Source: Andrena cerasifolii
Lineage: Eukaryota > Arthropoda > Insecta > Hymenoptera > Andrenidae
Length of the DNA stretch: 64,000 bases
Direction: 5' to 3'
Assembly (NCBI RefSeq): GCF_050908995.1
Contig: NC_135124.1
Span: forward strand, 10,478,001-10,542,000
Below the pieces are notes generated by a model. It searched no databases, was not told the DNA's origin, and saw nothing but the letters and a program-made list of their open reading frames with translations. Position numbers and translations under genes: made by a program. Positions within the stretch are counted from its first letter, which is position 1. Every line of letters begins with the position of its first letter. This document shows positions 1 through 13,042 of the stretch, in pieces.

Positions 1-1144
1 CGAACGTGGATTTGTCGTGTCAATAATGCGGGGCAATTTCAAGTCTTTTTCGTGGGGGAAGAAAGTTGTCTCGTTAACATTAAATTTATACTGTCGATTG
101 ATACTGTAGCAAAAATAAATAAAATCACGATGTGTACTGTATACAAATAGGGGCTTTGGAAAATTATTTTTTGAAAAAGTTAAAGTGTGTCTGGAAGTAA
201 AAAATTCTGAAGTTCTGTTCAAGGGATTTAATGAATTTTTAGTGTTTGGATAATTGTGGTAAAATGTGAAATCCTTTCTGTGATATCAAGTTATTGAATA
301 GCGCTGCGTTTGTTTACTAAAACGTGTATTTATATTAATAAAACTACATTGCACTGTATTACGGGAATGGTTATGTAACGTGCGGCATGTAGTTATGTGG
401 AACACAAAAAGTATTAAAACTGTATCGCTTTTAGATTTTAATGGTAGCAACTTTCTCGTGATTCCAGATTTTGATGGCGTCATACAAGCCAGATAATTTA
501 GAAATAAAACGATTATATGTTCAAGTTTCTAGGGTAAAAGTACGCAGTATAATAGTTAATACAGAAGTATATTAATTAATACTACTATACGCATCATTAA
601 CTTTCTATTGAACCATAAATACTTATGAATATTCAATTAAGAATCATTAAGAGAACTTTAATACTCGATTACTTGTTAAAGTACTGAAACCATCTTTTTG
701 ACACCCAATTATCAACCACTGTAGTTAGTTGATGCATAGCACATTAGTATATTAAACATAGTACCCCAATCATCAATTATTACCAAACAAAATTAATATC
801 CAGCAACAACCTTTTGCTTCCCCATTCAGTGAAAATGACAGAATAGCATCAGTTTTGTTCTCCACAAAATCAGTGACCTGTGACCCATTGATAAATAGCA
901 GGTTCTCTAAATTACTCGCAATTTCGATGGGAACTATCGTGATCCTAGGTTTTCCAATGCAACTAGCTGGGTCACTTCCTGGGCAGCGGCGACTGAAATG
1001 CGTTGCATGCCGTGCATACAGGGCGCGTTTGTTATGTGACGAACGGGGGCAGGGGGCCTGCATGATGGAAGAAGAAAAAAAATCAGTCGAAACCGACCAA
1101 CCGTGAAAGTTAGTGGCTGGTCGGACCATTTACCCTGGAAACGC
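1..1144. other. Upstream intergenic region of the secreted Q/P/Y-rich gene
   Basis: No gene is supported here. The first 850 bases are AT-rich with scattered stops in all frames. From about 950 the base composition shifts to GC-rich up to the promoter near 1150. Short frames open on both strands between 770 and 1150 overlap each other and show no domain or splice signal. Confidence 0.6.
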
Positions 1145-1149
1145 TCGCC

Positions 1150-1185
1150 CATATAGAAGTGCGTCGCGACGCGGCCGCCAGTTTC
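1150..1185 (+). promoter_or_regulatory. Core promoter candidate (TATA-like box and start region)
   Basis: A TATA-like ATATAG at 1151-1156 lies about 70 bases before the ATG at 1223. A CCAGTTTC stretch 25-30 bases downstream of the box would be the transcription start region. This fits a TATA-type promoter, as is common for insect cuticle and secreted-protein genes. Position only; no transcript data. Confidence 0.4.
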
Positions 1186-1222
1186 GTTTGGCTACCATCC
1201 TGAAACCACCTACACCTGCACC

Positions 1223-3007
1223 ATGAAGTTCCTCGTGAGTAGAAGTCGATTTTCTTGCCAACTTGTCTTTACTTCGAATCGTATTTTCATTTCTTTATCT
1301 TCCATAGTGAAAATAAAAATGGGAAGCATCGAGGGCAGTTGATTATTCTTTGCTAGATTTAGAATGTTGTATTTCTTCTAAAGAATCTCCCGTTCTTATC
1401 GAGATCAGAGAATGCTGTGGGATTTCTAGACACATTAAATGAGTTTCTTTTATCAGTGTAGTGAAAATTTAAGGAAAATTTAGTAATTTTAATAAAACAG
1501 TGCAATCTTAATATCTGGATCTGGAGTTATCACTTGTTTATAAGGGTGAAGAGCTACTGAGAAATGTGTTTAAATACCTAGCTATACAAAATTTATTTTT
1601 TTTTCTGTCAATGAAGTGATATTTGAACATTTTCTGTCGAAATATGGATTGATAAAGTTAATAGTTCCGTTTCCCGAAACAAGAGAATGAATATCTTGAG
1701 AAATGTTAGATTAAGGTAAACTCTTTAACAAATTAGCTAGATTACTTAACTTGACATTATTTAGCACGGTTTAACCCACATTACACGTTATCGTTAGTGT
1801 TAAATCACGGTGGGTCACTTGAAAGGTGTGCACGTATCAGATACTTTCATCCTTTCGTGAGAACTAGCTTCGATAGTTTGCTATCGGGCACATATGTATG
1901 TATGTTACGCTCGATGGTGTGCATCGTGAGAAATCAGTAAAGTGCATTATGCATAAAGTGAATTATCTAGCTTTCTCGATCGAGACACGCTGATTATCAC
2001 GTATAGGTACGAACGATTATTTAAAAGCAACTATTCGTGTACCTTACTCAATTCTGATACAGTGGAATTAATTGTAGTTACTATTTTTTACGTTCCCCGT
2101 TATTCGTTATACGCAATAATACAAAAGTCACGAAATACCATAGAAATGTTCATATTTCTTAAACTTTCCTGTCCTGGAAGTTGTAAGTTTTACTTGCAAC
2201 TACTATAAAATATATTAGGAAACTATAATTTTATCGAGTACTAAGGAATATTACGAATTCCAGGTTTTAATATTAGCCGTGGTGCCCATTTATGCCACAG
2301 GAGACGTGTTTGGCGATCTTTTGGGGCAGGAATTTCATCATGCAGCCATTGGTACAGTACACCCTCAACCCTCGAAACGTTCATTCCTCATTTCCTCTCC
2401 CCAATCTCTGAATTTGGATGGAAAAAATCTTATCACCCACTTGCAGACTAATACACCAATCTCTATTACCTCTAACGACTCAACCTTCGTTTCTTTCAAC
2501 CCCTATCCACTATACAATCAACTTCGTTAATTTGCAGATCACGTCCGCGAGAAGAGGCAGGCCCAAAGCCAGATCCGTTCGTTCCACGAGGCGCCACCTT
2601 ATGTGAAACAGCTTCTGCAGGCGCAAAATTCACAACCTCCTCTCATCCCTCTCCCAGCGCCAACAGTCCCAAAATTAGGCCCCTCTCAGCCTGTACAGCC
2701 GCAAGTAGTGCCACAGTCCCAGGTCTCGCAGTACCGGCCACAATTAATTAACCCCAACAACCAGCAGCCTCAGCAGCCCCAGCAGCTCCAACAGCCGAAT
2801 TACAAGCAGATTCCTGTCAGCCCTACTCGGTACAAAAAACCCATCTATCCTCAGCAGCCTCAGTACCGTCCAGCCCCTGCCAATTACCCTCAGCAAGCTC
2901 AACCAAACTACGACAACCCTCAGTACGCTGCGAACTTGCCGGCTCACCTGCAACAACTGGTGCAGTACCAACGGAATTTGCCCAACGCACCTTTTGGCAA
3001 ACTGTAG
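1223..3007 (+). CDS. Small secreted Gln/Pro/Tyr-rich protein, three exons
   Basis: Coding exons are 1223-1234, 2264-2351 and 2538-3007. Exon 1 carries only Met-Lys-Phe-Leu before a GTGAGT donor. Exon 2 starts after a TTCCAG acceptor and completes a signal peptide (MKFLVLILAVVPIYATG). It ends in phase 1 at GGTACAG, and exon 3 begins after TTTGCAG so that G+AT makes Asp and keeps the frame. The predicted product is about 189 residues. After a basic stretch (HVREKRQAQ) comes a domain rich in Gln, Pro and Tyr with QQPQ, PQYRP and NYPQQ motifs, ending in ANLPAHLQQLVQYQ and NAPFGKL. It has no cysteines and no Rebers-Riddiford motif. Such composition is typical of insect cuticular or extracellular matrix proteins, so an extracellular structural role is inferred. 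I do not recognise a named orthologue. The start is chosen because only this ATG gives a signal peptide with consistent splice phases. Confidence 0.75.
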
Positions 3008-3369
3008 TAGTTGAAGGCTCGTCGAGGGATGGCAGTTCGAGGAGCAGAAATTGAGGGAACCGTCTGGGGAGGTATCGAGACACGTCGAGTTCGTTATTGT
3101 ATATTGAATTTTGTATACCGAAGCTGAATCACATCTTTCGTTCTTGCACTCGATTTATAATGGAATTTCTTTTATTTCTTTGGGGGTTGAACTAAAATGT
3201 GGGTATTAAGTTGCAACGGTGAGAATGATCCGTTCATTTGCTGCGTTTCGATGGACCTCGCCAGATGTATGTTAAAAGTGGTGTTCATTGGGAGGACGAG
3301 ATTGTTTCTTGGTACATGTATGATATATTAGGATTATTATGTGTTAATATTTTTGTATGGTGAATGTAT

Positions 3370-3498
3370 ATTAAATTGAGAAGTAGACAGTTAAGGGAGA
3401 GTTCAGTGGTTCGTTGAACTGATTTATTGTAATATTTATGAGCGATTGCTGATTGGAATTGGGAATTGTGCTTAATTTGTGATTACTAGAGCAATAAA
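3370..3498 (+). terminator. Polyadenylation signals of the Q/P/Y-rich gene
   Basis: Two hexamers follow the stop codon: ATTAAA at 3370-3375 and AATAAA at 3493-3498. Either would give a 3' UTR of about 370-490 bases. No other AATAAA lies closer to the stop. Confidence 0.4.
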
Positions 3499-3509
3499 GA
3501 GATATTGAA

Positions 3510-5885
3510 TTCCGAAATAGGGAGCACAAAATGGAAATGAATATACTTTTATTTAATTCCATGAGAATGTTCTTAAATGAATTGCGAAAATATTTTCATT
3601 CATTGTATTACTCGTTTACAACTCCACTTCACCACCCAGAGTCTCCTGTTAAAATCGAGCTCAAAAGTCCATTTTCTATCGAGTCACGATTTACGCTACT
3701 TTCTTTTCCAAGCACACACATTTTTCCTGCATAAGCCAAAATTTGAAACTCGGTTTTCTACATGCAAAATCTGAACCAAATCTCTCGTAATCATATTCAT
3801 AACGACGCCGTGTATCACAAGTACTTTCATATACTATTAAATATGCTTAAGAAAAAGGGACCATTACCATTTAACGCCACCACATATGGATGGCTTAATG
3901 CACAAATATTGCATGTCCGTTTTCTGCGAAATTTGAGTTTTTATACGCAAAAAATAGTTCGCGACTGTTTCTTTGTGCTGTATAAAAATCACATTTGTAT
4001 CAACTTCATAAATTTGTCAGAAATAATATTTTTCTTCATTGTGTGTCCCTAAATCTTATAAACCATTGTACGTTTAACCTGTTTTTCTCGGAAACACTAA
4101 AAGTGGACATAAAATGTTAGTGCACTAAGCCATCGATATAGAGTTGACAAACATCCCCCCGAAGTTTCTAAATTGACTAACAATGAGAATCGATCCAAGG
4201 TATGTTCTCACCAAACGTCACCACCATTGCTTTCCACCGGCAATCCAAAAACGATCGCCATTATCGCAAACAAACTGAAATCACTCGTGAACAACGACGG
4301 GGTTCAAGCTGGCACGGTATTACGTGAAATTGCGTCGTTAAACGCGCCGGGCCCGCATTAAGCGTACTCAATTCGTCACTCGAGAAATCAAGGTATCATC
4401 GCACCGATGAATCCGCACAAGGGGCGGGTTTCTACCGTACCGTGGCGCGCCGGGGACAGACAGCAACCCCCTTTGTCGCCCCCCCCCCTCCCGCACGACA
4501 TCCCACACGCTGCAGTCTCCGTGGCAGAGAGCAGCCCCTAAACTGCAGCCCGTACCGCAGTCACACCACCCCGCCCCGAGTTTTACCTCCGTGTGTGAGT
4601 TGAATACATCCCTCTCCCCCCTTGGATGGACTCACCGGCAAACAGGGAAGAGGATTAGCGAGTCCATTAAAGTCGCGGACTCTATTATCCAGAGGGCACG
4701 GCCACGGTGACATCAACCGCCTGTCAGTGGCGTAGAAACGCAGCCCGATCCCTGGGGGGGGACTTGCACTTTTCTCCCCTCCATTTCCTTCTCTGCGAGT
4801 ACGTTCCACGGAATGATGGAGATTTTTTGCTATATGGTAGCTGTAATGTTGGCGGAAAAAGATTTAACGAATTGCTATTTTTATGAGGATTTTACATATT
4901 AAGTAGAAGTGGAGTTAAGTTCTTGTGGGTGAAGGATGCTTTCTCGGTTGACGTGCGCGACGCTTTCTTTGAGGAGTTACAGCGATCGAGAGCAGAAGTG
5001 TGTTTCAGAAGTGAAAATGACGTAAGTGAAACGTAGATTGATAGTAGTTGCGCTCGATTTAGATGCAACTCTGGGGCAATGTGAATGAAATATAGTTACA
5101 CTCGAGAGGCGCTTAGAAACAGTATACGAGCGAATTAATATCGCTTTGGAACGGCTACTTTTGTTGTAATAAGAGCATGGTGAACGAAATTTGTAGCGTG
5201 CGTAACGAGTGAAACCGACGCGGCAATTAGGCTCGCAACTGGAGCATCGTATAAACTCGATTCATGAGAACAGGGAATACACCACCGCAATAGAGGAGGT
5301 TCTTCCTTCCTCGCGATTTAATAGTGACAGAAATGCATTGAAACACTGTCGCGAAATAAAAGTAAAAATTTGGCACGTGCGCCTTAATAACCCCTAAATC
5401 TTTTCACGGCCAACTCGGAAGCTCCCGCTAATTACCCCGAGATTAAATTCTCACCCCTACCGCAACTACATGGAAACACAGGGCGAAGCTTCGCTCCAGC
5501 AGCGCGCAAAGGACAAAAAGATCGCCGAGCGGGGCCGCCCGTCTTTCTGTCAAGCGATTCGTTTTCAAAAAAAAAAAACAAGCCAGCATCGAATCGACGC
5601 CACTGGCAGGGTGGTGGGGCGAGGGGTCACGGAGGCAAATTACAAAGGGAGGATTACCGGCAGCTGGGCTACCAGGCAACCATCTCTCTCCTGGGTCTTG
5701 CTCGCGAGCCATCCACGTCGCTCGAGAGCCCTTTGTCCTTCGACGCATTGGTAACATAATTATCGGAGTTATAGCAAGCCAAAACCGAATCCGCCATCTG
5801 AAGGGGTCGCATGTGACGCCCGGTTACCGAGCCGACACCACACGCACATGCCGAACGTGCGGGCCACGAAGTTGCAACGGGTATC
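3510..5885. other. Intergenic, no gene supported
   Basis: 3510-4150 is AT-rich with short unrelated open frames. 4400-4830 is C-rich and GC-rich, with a run of ten C at 4479-4488 and a G run near 4757. The overlapping frames at 5440-5760 on both strands reflect GC-rich sequence, not a gene. Confidence 0.55.
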
Positions 5886-6175
5886 CAGTGACTTGATTCC
5901 AAATTCACGGTGGACGTCCCCCAGCTTTGTGTTCTCATTGTGCGTCCAATGATTTCATTCTGAATTCACGGTAAAAGCCTCCCAATTTCGTGATTTTAAT
6001 TTAGGATCGCGGAGAAGGCTCCCAGTTTTGAATAGTCAGTGTGTGTCCACGGGGATGAAGCAGAATTTACTGTAAATTTGTAGGTTTTCTTTTTTTTTAA
6101 TTTTCATTGCATGTCAAATGACCCAGTTCTAAATTAAAAGCCTCTCAGCTTTGATTTCTTGTATTTATTTCTGTC
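5886..6175. repeat. Degenerate tandem repeat, unit about 60 bp, four to five copies
   Basis: Successive blocks share an order of motifs: a CCA(G/A)TGA-type start, AATTCACGGT, then a CTCCCA(A/G)TTT or CCCAGCTTTG stretch, then a T-rich end. Clear units start near 5886, 5946, 6004 and 6117, with a more eroded one between. Units are diverged, so this is an old minisatellite. No coding capacity is seen. Confidence 0.45.
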
Positions 6176-6179
6176 TATT

Positions 6180-9100
6180 GGTTTGCACAGCTTCCTCTGG
6201 CACTGGGCTCGTTAAATGCCACGTGAAAACCGCGTGCACACACTTCGTACGCCTAATTACGAGGCAAATGCGATATGCACGAAAGAGATTTAGCATTCCA
6301 CAGTTTCGCAAGCCAGCGCGATTTGCTGCAATCACCGTGTCACGTTTTTGCAACGTTCGAAACACGAGGACACACGCAGACAGAAACTGTTGGGTCGATG
6401 GTTCATTGTTCAGGCCGCGAATGCCGGTCTCTGATGAAATGTGAAAGGAACGGCGGGAGTAAATCCGCAAATTATCGGGCTGATAACGAATGGGGAAGGG
6501 TAATGGCAAATGGGAGATTGAGTGGAGAGGCTGAGGTTTGCGAAAATGCTTAAATCAGGATCAATCTGAATTATTAGTGAAAGATCAACTCGATTTGGTA
6601 TGTGCCTAGTCGTTTAAGGAAAGGAAAAATATTTCCTTACCGCGTGGAATCTAGAACCTTTAAGAAACTCCACGTCTCGTTACGAAGAATGATAAATAGG
6701 TACCTACTACTTAAATCGCGATGAATTATTCGCGATACGCTCCTTGCTTCTAGTAATTCAGCTTTCATGCAGGTGATAAATTCTTTGCGGTAAAAAAATA
6801 ATAAGCATCGAGGATTAAAGTAACAGAAACCGCAATTATTTCTACACCAACCCAATAGCTAAGTATTTTTAAGTAATCTTCCTTTCAATATTAAGATTTC
6901 CCTGTTTTTTTTTAAATTTTAATCGTTGAATTAGAAAGACACTCGAGTGGAGTTCGTTTCAAGTGTTATTGCAAATATTCCATTCGAACACTGGATAATC
7001 CCTCGGTGTTGGTTTATGAAAAGAAGTTCTCGAGGGATTGGCGTACGCAATAAGTCCACAAATCTAGCGGATTTGGTGAACTAATATTGTTGTTCGATTT
7101 TATCATTGTTAAGCTAAGTTAATAACTTTCATAACAAGATATAGGAGGAGCGTGTGAAACGGGTTGTGGTTTGCCGTAGCGCTCCAATAATTGCGCTTAA
7201 TCCTTAGGGTGGCGGCACGCGGCCAGCAATCGCAGGCAAATCTTTGTCAACCCTCTCTCGTAGAGGCCTGCGCTTCCCAGCTCTTATTCCAAATTTGGGG
7301 TTTACTTGTCTAACACGTTTACAGAATCCTCGAATCCTCGAGTGGGTAAAACTTTTCTGAAAAGAACAAAATGCCTAGACCAATTAGATTTTTAAGAATT
7401 AAATTTCTGTGACTGTAATTGCTAATAAATTCAGAATATTTCCTATATCCAAACGATTAATGGGGCCAATAGGCATCGATAGATTATATTTAACCACGCC
7501 CCTGTCTTTCACATTTAAATAAACCGTGTTTTAAAGCCTCTCAATATCTTCTCCATTACACAACCACCTATTCTACCCGTAGCTATCAGCAATGTTGCAT
7601 ATAAATGAGACAAAAGTTCACAATATTTACCTCCATCGTTCATCGTTGATAGAAAGACGGGTCACAAAGGGAGAGGGGTAAAAAATACACGTACGCGCAC
7701 GTAGGGAGGGTATGCTCTGGCTAAACGATGCCGATTTCGATGATCGTTTGACCCTTTTCCAGGTTCGCGGTACCATTATGAAAAGAAGCCAGACCGGAAA
7801 AATCCAGCATGGCCGCCGGCAGAGGGAGAGCACCAATGGTTGCGTGTCCCGCGACAGCTGCGCATCCCTCTCGGGGGATCAAGATTTCGACTGTCGTCCC
7901 TTCTTCGTTCCCGAGACGCCCTAACTTTCTGATTTTTGCCTTACGAAAGTCAGCCATTGTGAAGGGGGCCCTAGGTTCCCTTGAATATGGGCCTGCCGTG
8001 CACGAGGCTTCGTGTGGTCTTAAGCCGGGCATGCAGGATCCTGGGCCCAGAACGTTGTCTACGCTACACCGCGATCTCTTTGTAGACCTAATCGTGCTTT
8101 TAAAACGCTGGCGCAGTGTTTTCGGAAGTCGCCATTGTGAGACGTAACGGGCGTTCACGCAATGCGCGCGCTGACCAAAGGGATTAGAGAACTGGAAATA
8201 CAGATTCAGCTGAGCAGGAGCTCGAAGTGTAGTTCTAACAATTCGGCGTGCAGGCAGTGAATTGCAAAGTAGCGCTTGGAATTTCGAAATTTCAGAACTT
8301 TGCGAATATGGGGGACTTCTCCTGCGTGACAATTTGAGGGGGAAATCTTCCGAATTTATTAGCAATTACAGTCACAGAAATTTCATTCTTAAAAATCTAA
8401 TTGGTCTAGGCATTTTGTTCTTTTCAGACGAAATTGGTCCACTTGATAATGGATAAATTGATACAAATTATACAGCGAATACCCCATAAACGAAATGTAC
8501 TTACTACCCCCAAAGTCCCGGCACGCGTTGATCCCCAGCGAGAAATGGCATACTGACCGACTCACTAAACCGCGTACCTTCCACAGTTCACCAGGGGTCA
8601 ACACACTATAACTGTCAAGCGCCTTAAGTTTCGTGCACCTGCCACGACCGTACGCCGAGCTTCCAGGCTCGTTCTGCCAATTTCAACAATTAAAGTCAGT
8701 TATATCGGGGAAACAGATTATGAGCAGGACGATGATCCCTGCCCACTGAAAGGACGCTGCTCCTGCTGCGGTCCCTCGGTGTCCAAATCGATCCTGCTTA
8801 CGTCTCGGGTCTAGGGCTTCTAATCCAACAACGAGGTAAGACACCGAGAAATCCATAACCATCGACACCTGTGACCGAGTTCCTCGAGGATACCGAGATA
8901 ATGCTAGAAGGGGTGTTCTTAGCTGCATTCAACGACAGCTACGTCAGGTGGAGCCGAGACCAGACCCCCTCCCGGCGGTACCCTTTAATGCACTTTGACG
9001 TAGTTTAGCGCGCAACAGTCCGCGCCACGCTCGATGCCAACGAAACTGTTAACGCGAGACCTGTTAACCGATTAAACGGGTTCGCTAAGGCCACCGTGAT

Positions 9101-10601
9101 CCCCTGCTTTCCACGGTGACCGAGTTAATTATCACGATTCCGTGCTGGCTGCTAATAAGCGTATTTAGCGCACGTGGGGATACTGGCCGGAGATTACGTT
9201 AAGACGATTCTGTAGGATCATCTTCGGGGATGAATCTCTGGTTCCCGATGGTCTGGAATTAAATGCCCGACACCGGGCTGCTCAATTGTCGTCTTAATTA
9301 ATCCTGTATCTTCTGTATTTAATTCTGCGTGTTAAATTCGGATCTTAAGGGTTTATGCCTAGCCAGCTTTCGAAAATGAACGCACTTTTCGGGAATTTTT
9401 TGTGGAATATCTACTGTGTATTTTCTTCAATTATTTCTCTCATTTTAAAGGTACATATATGGAGAAACTTTCAGTAAATTTATTATAGAAAAACATTAAA
9501 AAATAAATGAATAACAGCCATTCTCCCGGGAGCTGTTTTGATATAGTCGCTGTGCCGCGAGCAAGTTTTCTCTGAGCCAGCTCATTTAAAATTAAAAATT
9601 AAAAAACATTCTGTTAACATATGGTTGAATTCGGTAAATTTGAGTTGATGAACGAAGGTTTTTTCAAACAGTTGTTTCTTTTTACAAAATGGCGGCCGTT
9701 TAACGCAAAGCCACGCTTTTTCGGTGTCTGAATTGTTCGTTTTTCGTTAATTAAAAATAGAGTTTCTGTTGAAATAAAAAATCCCTCGATCATCTACTAG
9801 TCTTTGGTATATAAAAGAAGTCTGCAGAAGTTTAGGCCAATCGATACAGCGGTTTCCGAAATATCTTGCTCACCGATATCGTTTCTTAAAAAGTTCGAGA
9901 CGCTACAGAGACGCTGATCGTCAGAAAGGACATTCTCTGTGGAAACGTTGTCTCTGAAAGGATTAGCGCTGGTTAGAGGGAGGAGGCGGCACGTGACGTC
10001 GACCAGCGATGATCACGAAAATAAAGGAATCAAATCACTCGACAGCGGATACCCTATTTCTCGATCCGTGACATTTCACTCAGCGACCGGTAAGGGTACT
10101 AAGCGGGGGCACGATCGCCGCCCGATATAATTTATTCGGACAATGAGCATGCGTCCCTTCGGTGCCCTAGCCCCGTCCGTCGCGCCCCACCGCTCCGAGG
10201 CATCAGTGTCATGGCGGTGATGAGCCCCTTCAATGACAACGACCAACATAATCTGTTCCCATCAGCCAAGTAGACATAATGGGCGCGTCGACGAGGGCTA
10301 ACAATGGGGCGGCATTTTACAGGAGAGCGCCGCTGGAACTCGAAAAACCCCCACGTGGAACCTGGGAGGAAAAAGTAGAACGACGCGTAAACGAAAGAGG
10401 GGGTTTCAATGCACGCACACTCCATTGGCGAAAATGATTGCCTACTTAGGCTGCGATATTTTAGTTTGCTGATGGCACTAATCCCACTCCCCTCCCTACT
10501 CCTCATTAAAATTGCGATAATATTGGGAAACGTTAAAAGCAGAATTTAATAGAAAAATTATAGAATCTTCTCTGCTTGTGAAGGAATTTTTGAAATGGTA
10601 C
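6180..10601. other. Intergenic, no gene supported
   Basis: The longest open frame is 214 codons on the minus strand (7721-8365), but it lacks domains, has two overlapping plus-strand open frames, and contains no splice or signal features. 9300-9900 is AT-rich and may hold old repeat sequence (ATGGCGGCCG near 9690). Nothing else is recognised. Confidence 0.5.
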
Positions 10602-10605
10602 TTAA

Positions 10606-10873
10606 CCCTCATCCGTCCCACGTGCCAATTTGACACAGTGCCAATTTTATACTGTTCTGTAATTTGTGATTCTTGTAAACAAGCAGTATGTCCTGCACAT
10701 CATTTTATTTTATGCGAAAGTTGCGAAAAATCTAAGATGTAAATGTTATCAATACTTATCAATTTGCGTAAAAAAGTATTGAATAATAATTGTTTACCTT
10801 GTCATTTCAGCGATCTTTTATCACTATACACCGAGGGACAGATTGAGTTCGTGCAATGAGGAACGGATGATGG
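10606..10873. mobile_element. piggyBac-like MITE, 268 bp, flanked by TTAA
   Basis: The left end is TTAA (10602-10605) followed by CCCTCATCCGTCC. The right end, read on the other strand, is TTAA (10874-10877) followed by CCATCATCCGTTCC. The inverted ends match over about 13 of 15 bases. TTAA target duplication with termini beginning CC is the hallmark of piggyBac-superfamily elements. The interior has no transposase frame, so this is a non-autonomous derivative that would depend on a transposase elsewhere. Confidence 0.75.
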
Positions 10874-10877
10874 TTAA

Positions 10878-12862
10878 AATATCCAATCAATTCCAAAATC
10901 TAACATCGAATAATACTCCAAAAATGAAAAAAGGTCTTCTCTTTTATTCTGAAACATTAACTAAAAGTAACAGCGAAAGTAACTAAAAGGGGGCATAAAC
11001 GTTAATCTGACGCCTTAAAGGGGTGTATATAGAAGCCTGACGATACCTTTTCACCCCTCCGCGCCAGGGACGACGTTATCCTAACTGAACGCCGAAACGA
11101 AAGCATCCCGCCCGTCAGCGAGGAGGAGTCAGGAAAAATGTGCTAGCCAGCAACACCGACGACATCGCGAAGGGTAGGTGGTGCCCACCTGGCATCCCTT
11201 GAGCAGCGGGCGCAGACAAGGAGGGAACTCTGGCGTCGTTCGCCGTTGCTACGCTCGAAACCGGCGGAAACGTACGTGCGGGCCATGCCTCGGCTTTGCT
11301 TTATTAAATTCCTGACACGAGACGCCTGGGAGCACGTGCAAATATTCATTCACGAGGACGAAAAAACGGGAGGGTGCTCGGCGCCGCGGAGGCGCGCGCC
11401 TTAACGCTACATTCAAGGCGTGCCGACGCGTGTGATTTAGCGACGTCGTCGAGCAGTCTCTGTTTCCATTCTGCAAAAATGCCTCACCCAGTAATTCGCC
11501 TATTACGCGAACCAACATCCAGGCGGGACGTTTACATTCAGCATTCCAAACGTTCCCTGAGAAATGTCACGCGCGGGGGTGTAGATCTCTGAAAGAAGAT
11601 TATGAGATTCTGTTACTAAAATATGTATGCATTGAAGGAAAACTACGTTTGAGAAATATTACTTATCTGTAAGAATAGTAACAGCCACGTGGATAATTAT
11701 TATATGTTTCTAAGGCTTCGGGGAGGATACGCAGTATTAAGGGGTTAGGCCAAAATTGGAGGTCCGAAAGTCATATGTAAGTTTCAGAATTTTTTGGGGC
11801 GAAGTTAGAAAATAAATGAAAAAAAGCTCTTTAAAAAAAATTGTAATTATATTTTTTGACGTTCTGAAAATGCGGAAAATTTTCATTATTTACATGACAT
11901 TTACTGCAGAATATTGTCTTTCCTAAAAATCAACAGCTTCGCGGGACAACACACAACTCGGCCATTTTTTAATATTTCTGTAGAATATTTATACAATATA
12001 TTCATTAATGCATGGCCTAAACACACGAAGTATAGAAATAATTTTGAACCTCATAGTATCATAAAAAAATTCGTCTGATTCGTTGCTTTTTTTAGCGTCT
12101 CAGAATTCTAATAAACTATTAGCGAAGAGTAAAAATAAAAGAAACATTCGGAACAGCGGAGTTTCTTCGCCACAGAGGAACCGCGCGCACCAGCAACCAC
12201 AACGCATCGATAACAATAAGGGGTTTGAAGAGCAAGGCGATTGTTACACGGCTGCGGCAACTGTAACGAGTCTCCCACGAAAGAAGTTACCAAAATCTAG
12301 ATCGCTCAAGTGCTGCGTCGTCCCGGTTGCAGCGGCCAGGAGGCCCCTTTGGTTGCTCGCTAATTGACTACAATGCCTGCCGCGTATGGAGCGCATTTTC
12401 TGTTTTGTTGCCTCAAAACAAAGCCGACAATGCCGCTGATCCGTGGAGTGGCCACTCGAGTAGCAGCGTCGCGCGGCCGCCCCTCGCCGCGATTTCTCCC
12501 GTAGAAGCGTTCGACAGGACGCGGAGGACGACAAGTCGCTCGAGGATCGGGCGACGAAATCGAGATTGTAACATATAGTCGAGTGCCCTTTGTTAAACCC
12601 ACCGGCGGAGAGCGCAATTACATCCTCGCCCCCATTGTGCCTCGACAGCTTTTTGTTACAGTTTCGTCCGGTTACCTTGTTCCGAGCGACAGCAATGGGC
12701 GGCAAGGGACACGGCAGCGAGGGGTAAGGGTACGCAATCGCAGATGAGGTTTCGCGCGGAGTAGTTCGGTGCCTGGCGAAAACCAGCCTCAAATTACTCA
12801 CTAGGTACATGATCTTGGAAATTATTCTATGATTAGCTATTAGCTGGGGACTGTAGGTTACA
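10878..12862. other. Intergenic, no gene supported; repeat-like block near 11738-12060
   Basis: 11040-11590 is GC-rich with open frames on both strands that look compositional. At 11738 a TTAAGGGG motif opens an AT-rich stretch resembling the start of the repeats at 14094 and 40067, though only the first few bases match well. 12100-12810 is again CpG-rich with four overlapping open frames, including 188 codons on the minus strand, none with a recognisable domain. Confidence 0.45.
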
Positions 12863-13042
12863 CATTATTATTATTACGACTTTATTACTCATTGAATGGA
12901 AGACATAATACATGTAGAGAAAGTAAGTAAGAGTAAAGGCGAGGCAGCAGTAGGAGCTGTCAATAACCCTAACCATAAGAACGTAATACTAACACTTACA
13001 TGATACTAATTACTACAAATAAAATTAAATGAAATGAAAATA
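12863..13042 (-). repeat. LINE-like 3' tail, copy 1
   Basis: Read on the minus strand the element ends with an AATAAA signal (12881-12886) followed by GTCG and a short (AAT)n tail. A second copy at 53137-53227 shares both this tail and the upstream ATTTCATTTAATTTTATT-type segment, but lacks about 90 internal bases. A polyadenylation signal plus a trinucleotide tail is typical of non-LTR retrotransposon 3' ends. No reverse transcriptase frame is present nearby. Confidence 0.5.

Noticed and set aside
7721..8365. 214-codon open frame on the minus strand
   Set aside because: No domain, signal peptide or splice pattern; plus-strand frames overlap it and it lies in mixed GC-rich DNA. Likely chance.
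12244..12810. 188-codon minus-strand frame
   Set aside because: Four frames overlap in CpG-rich sequence and the translation is Arg/Ser-rich without any recognisable motif.
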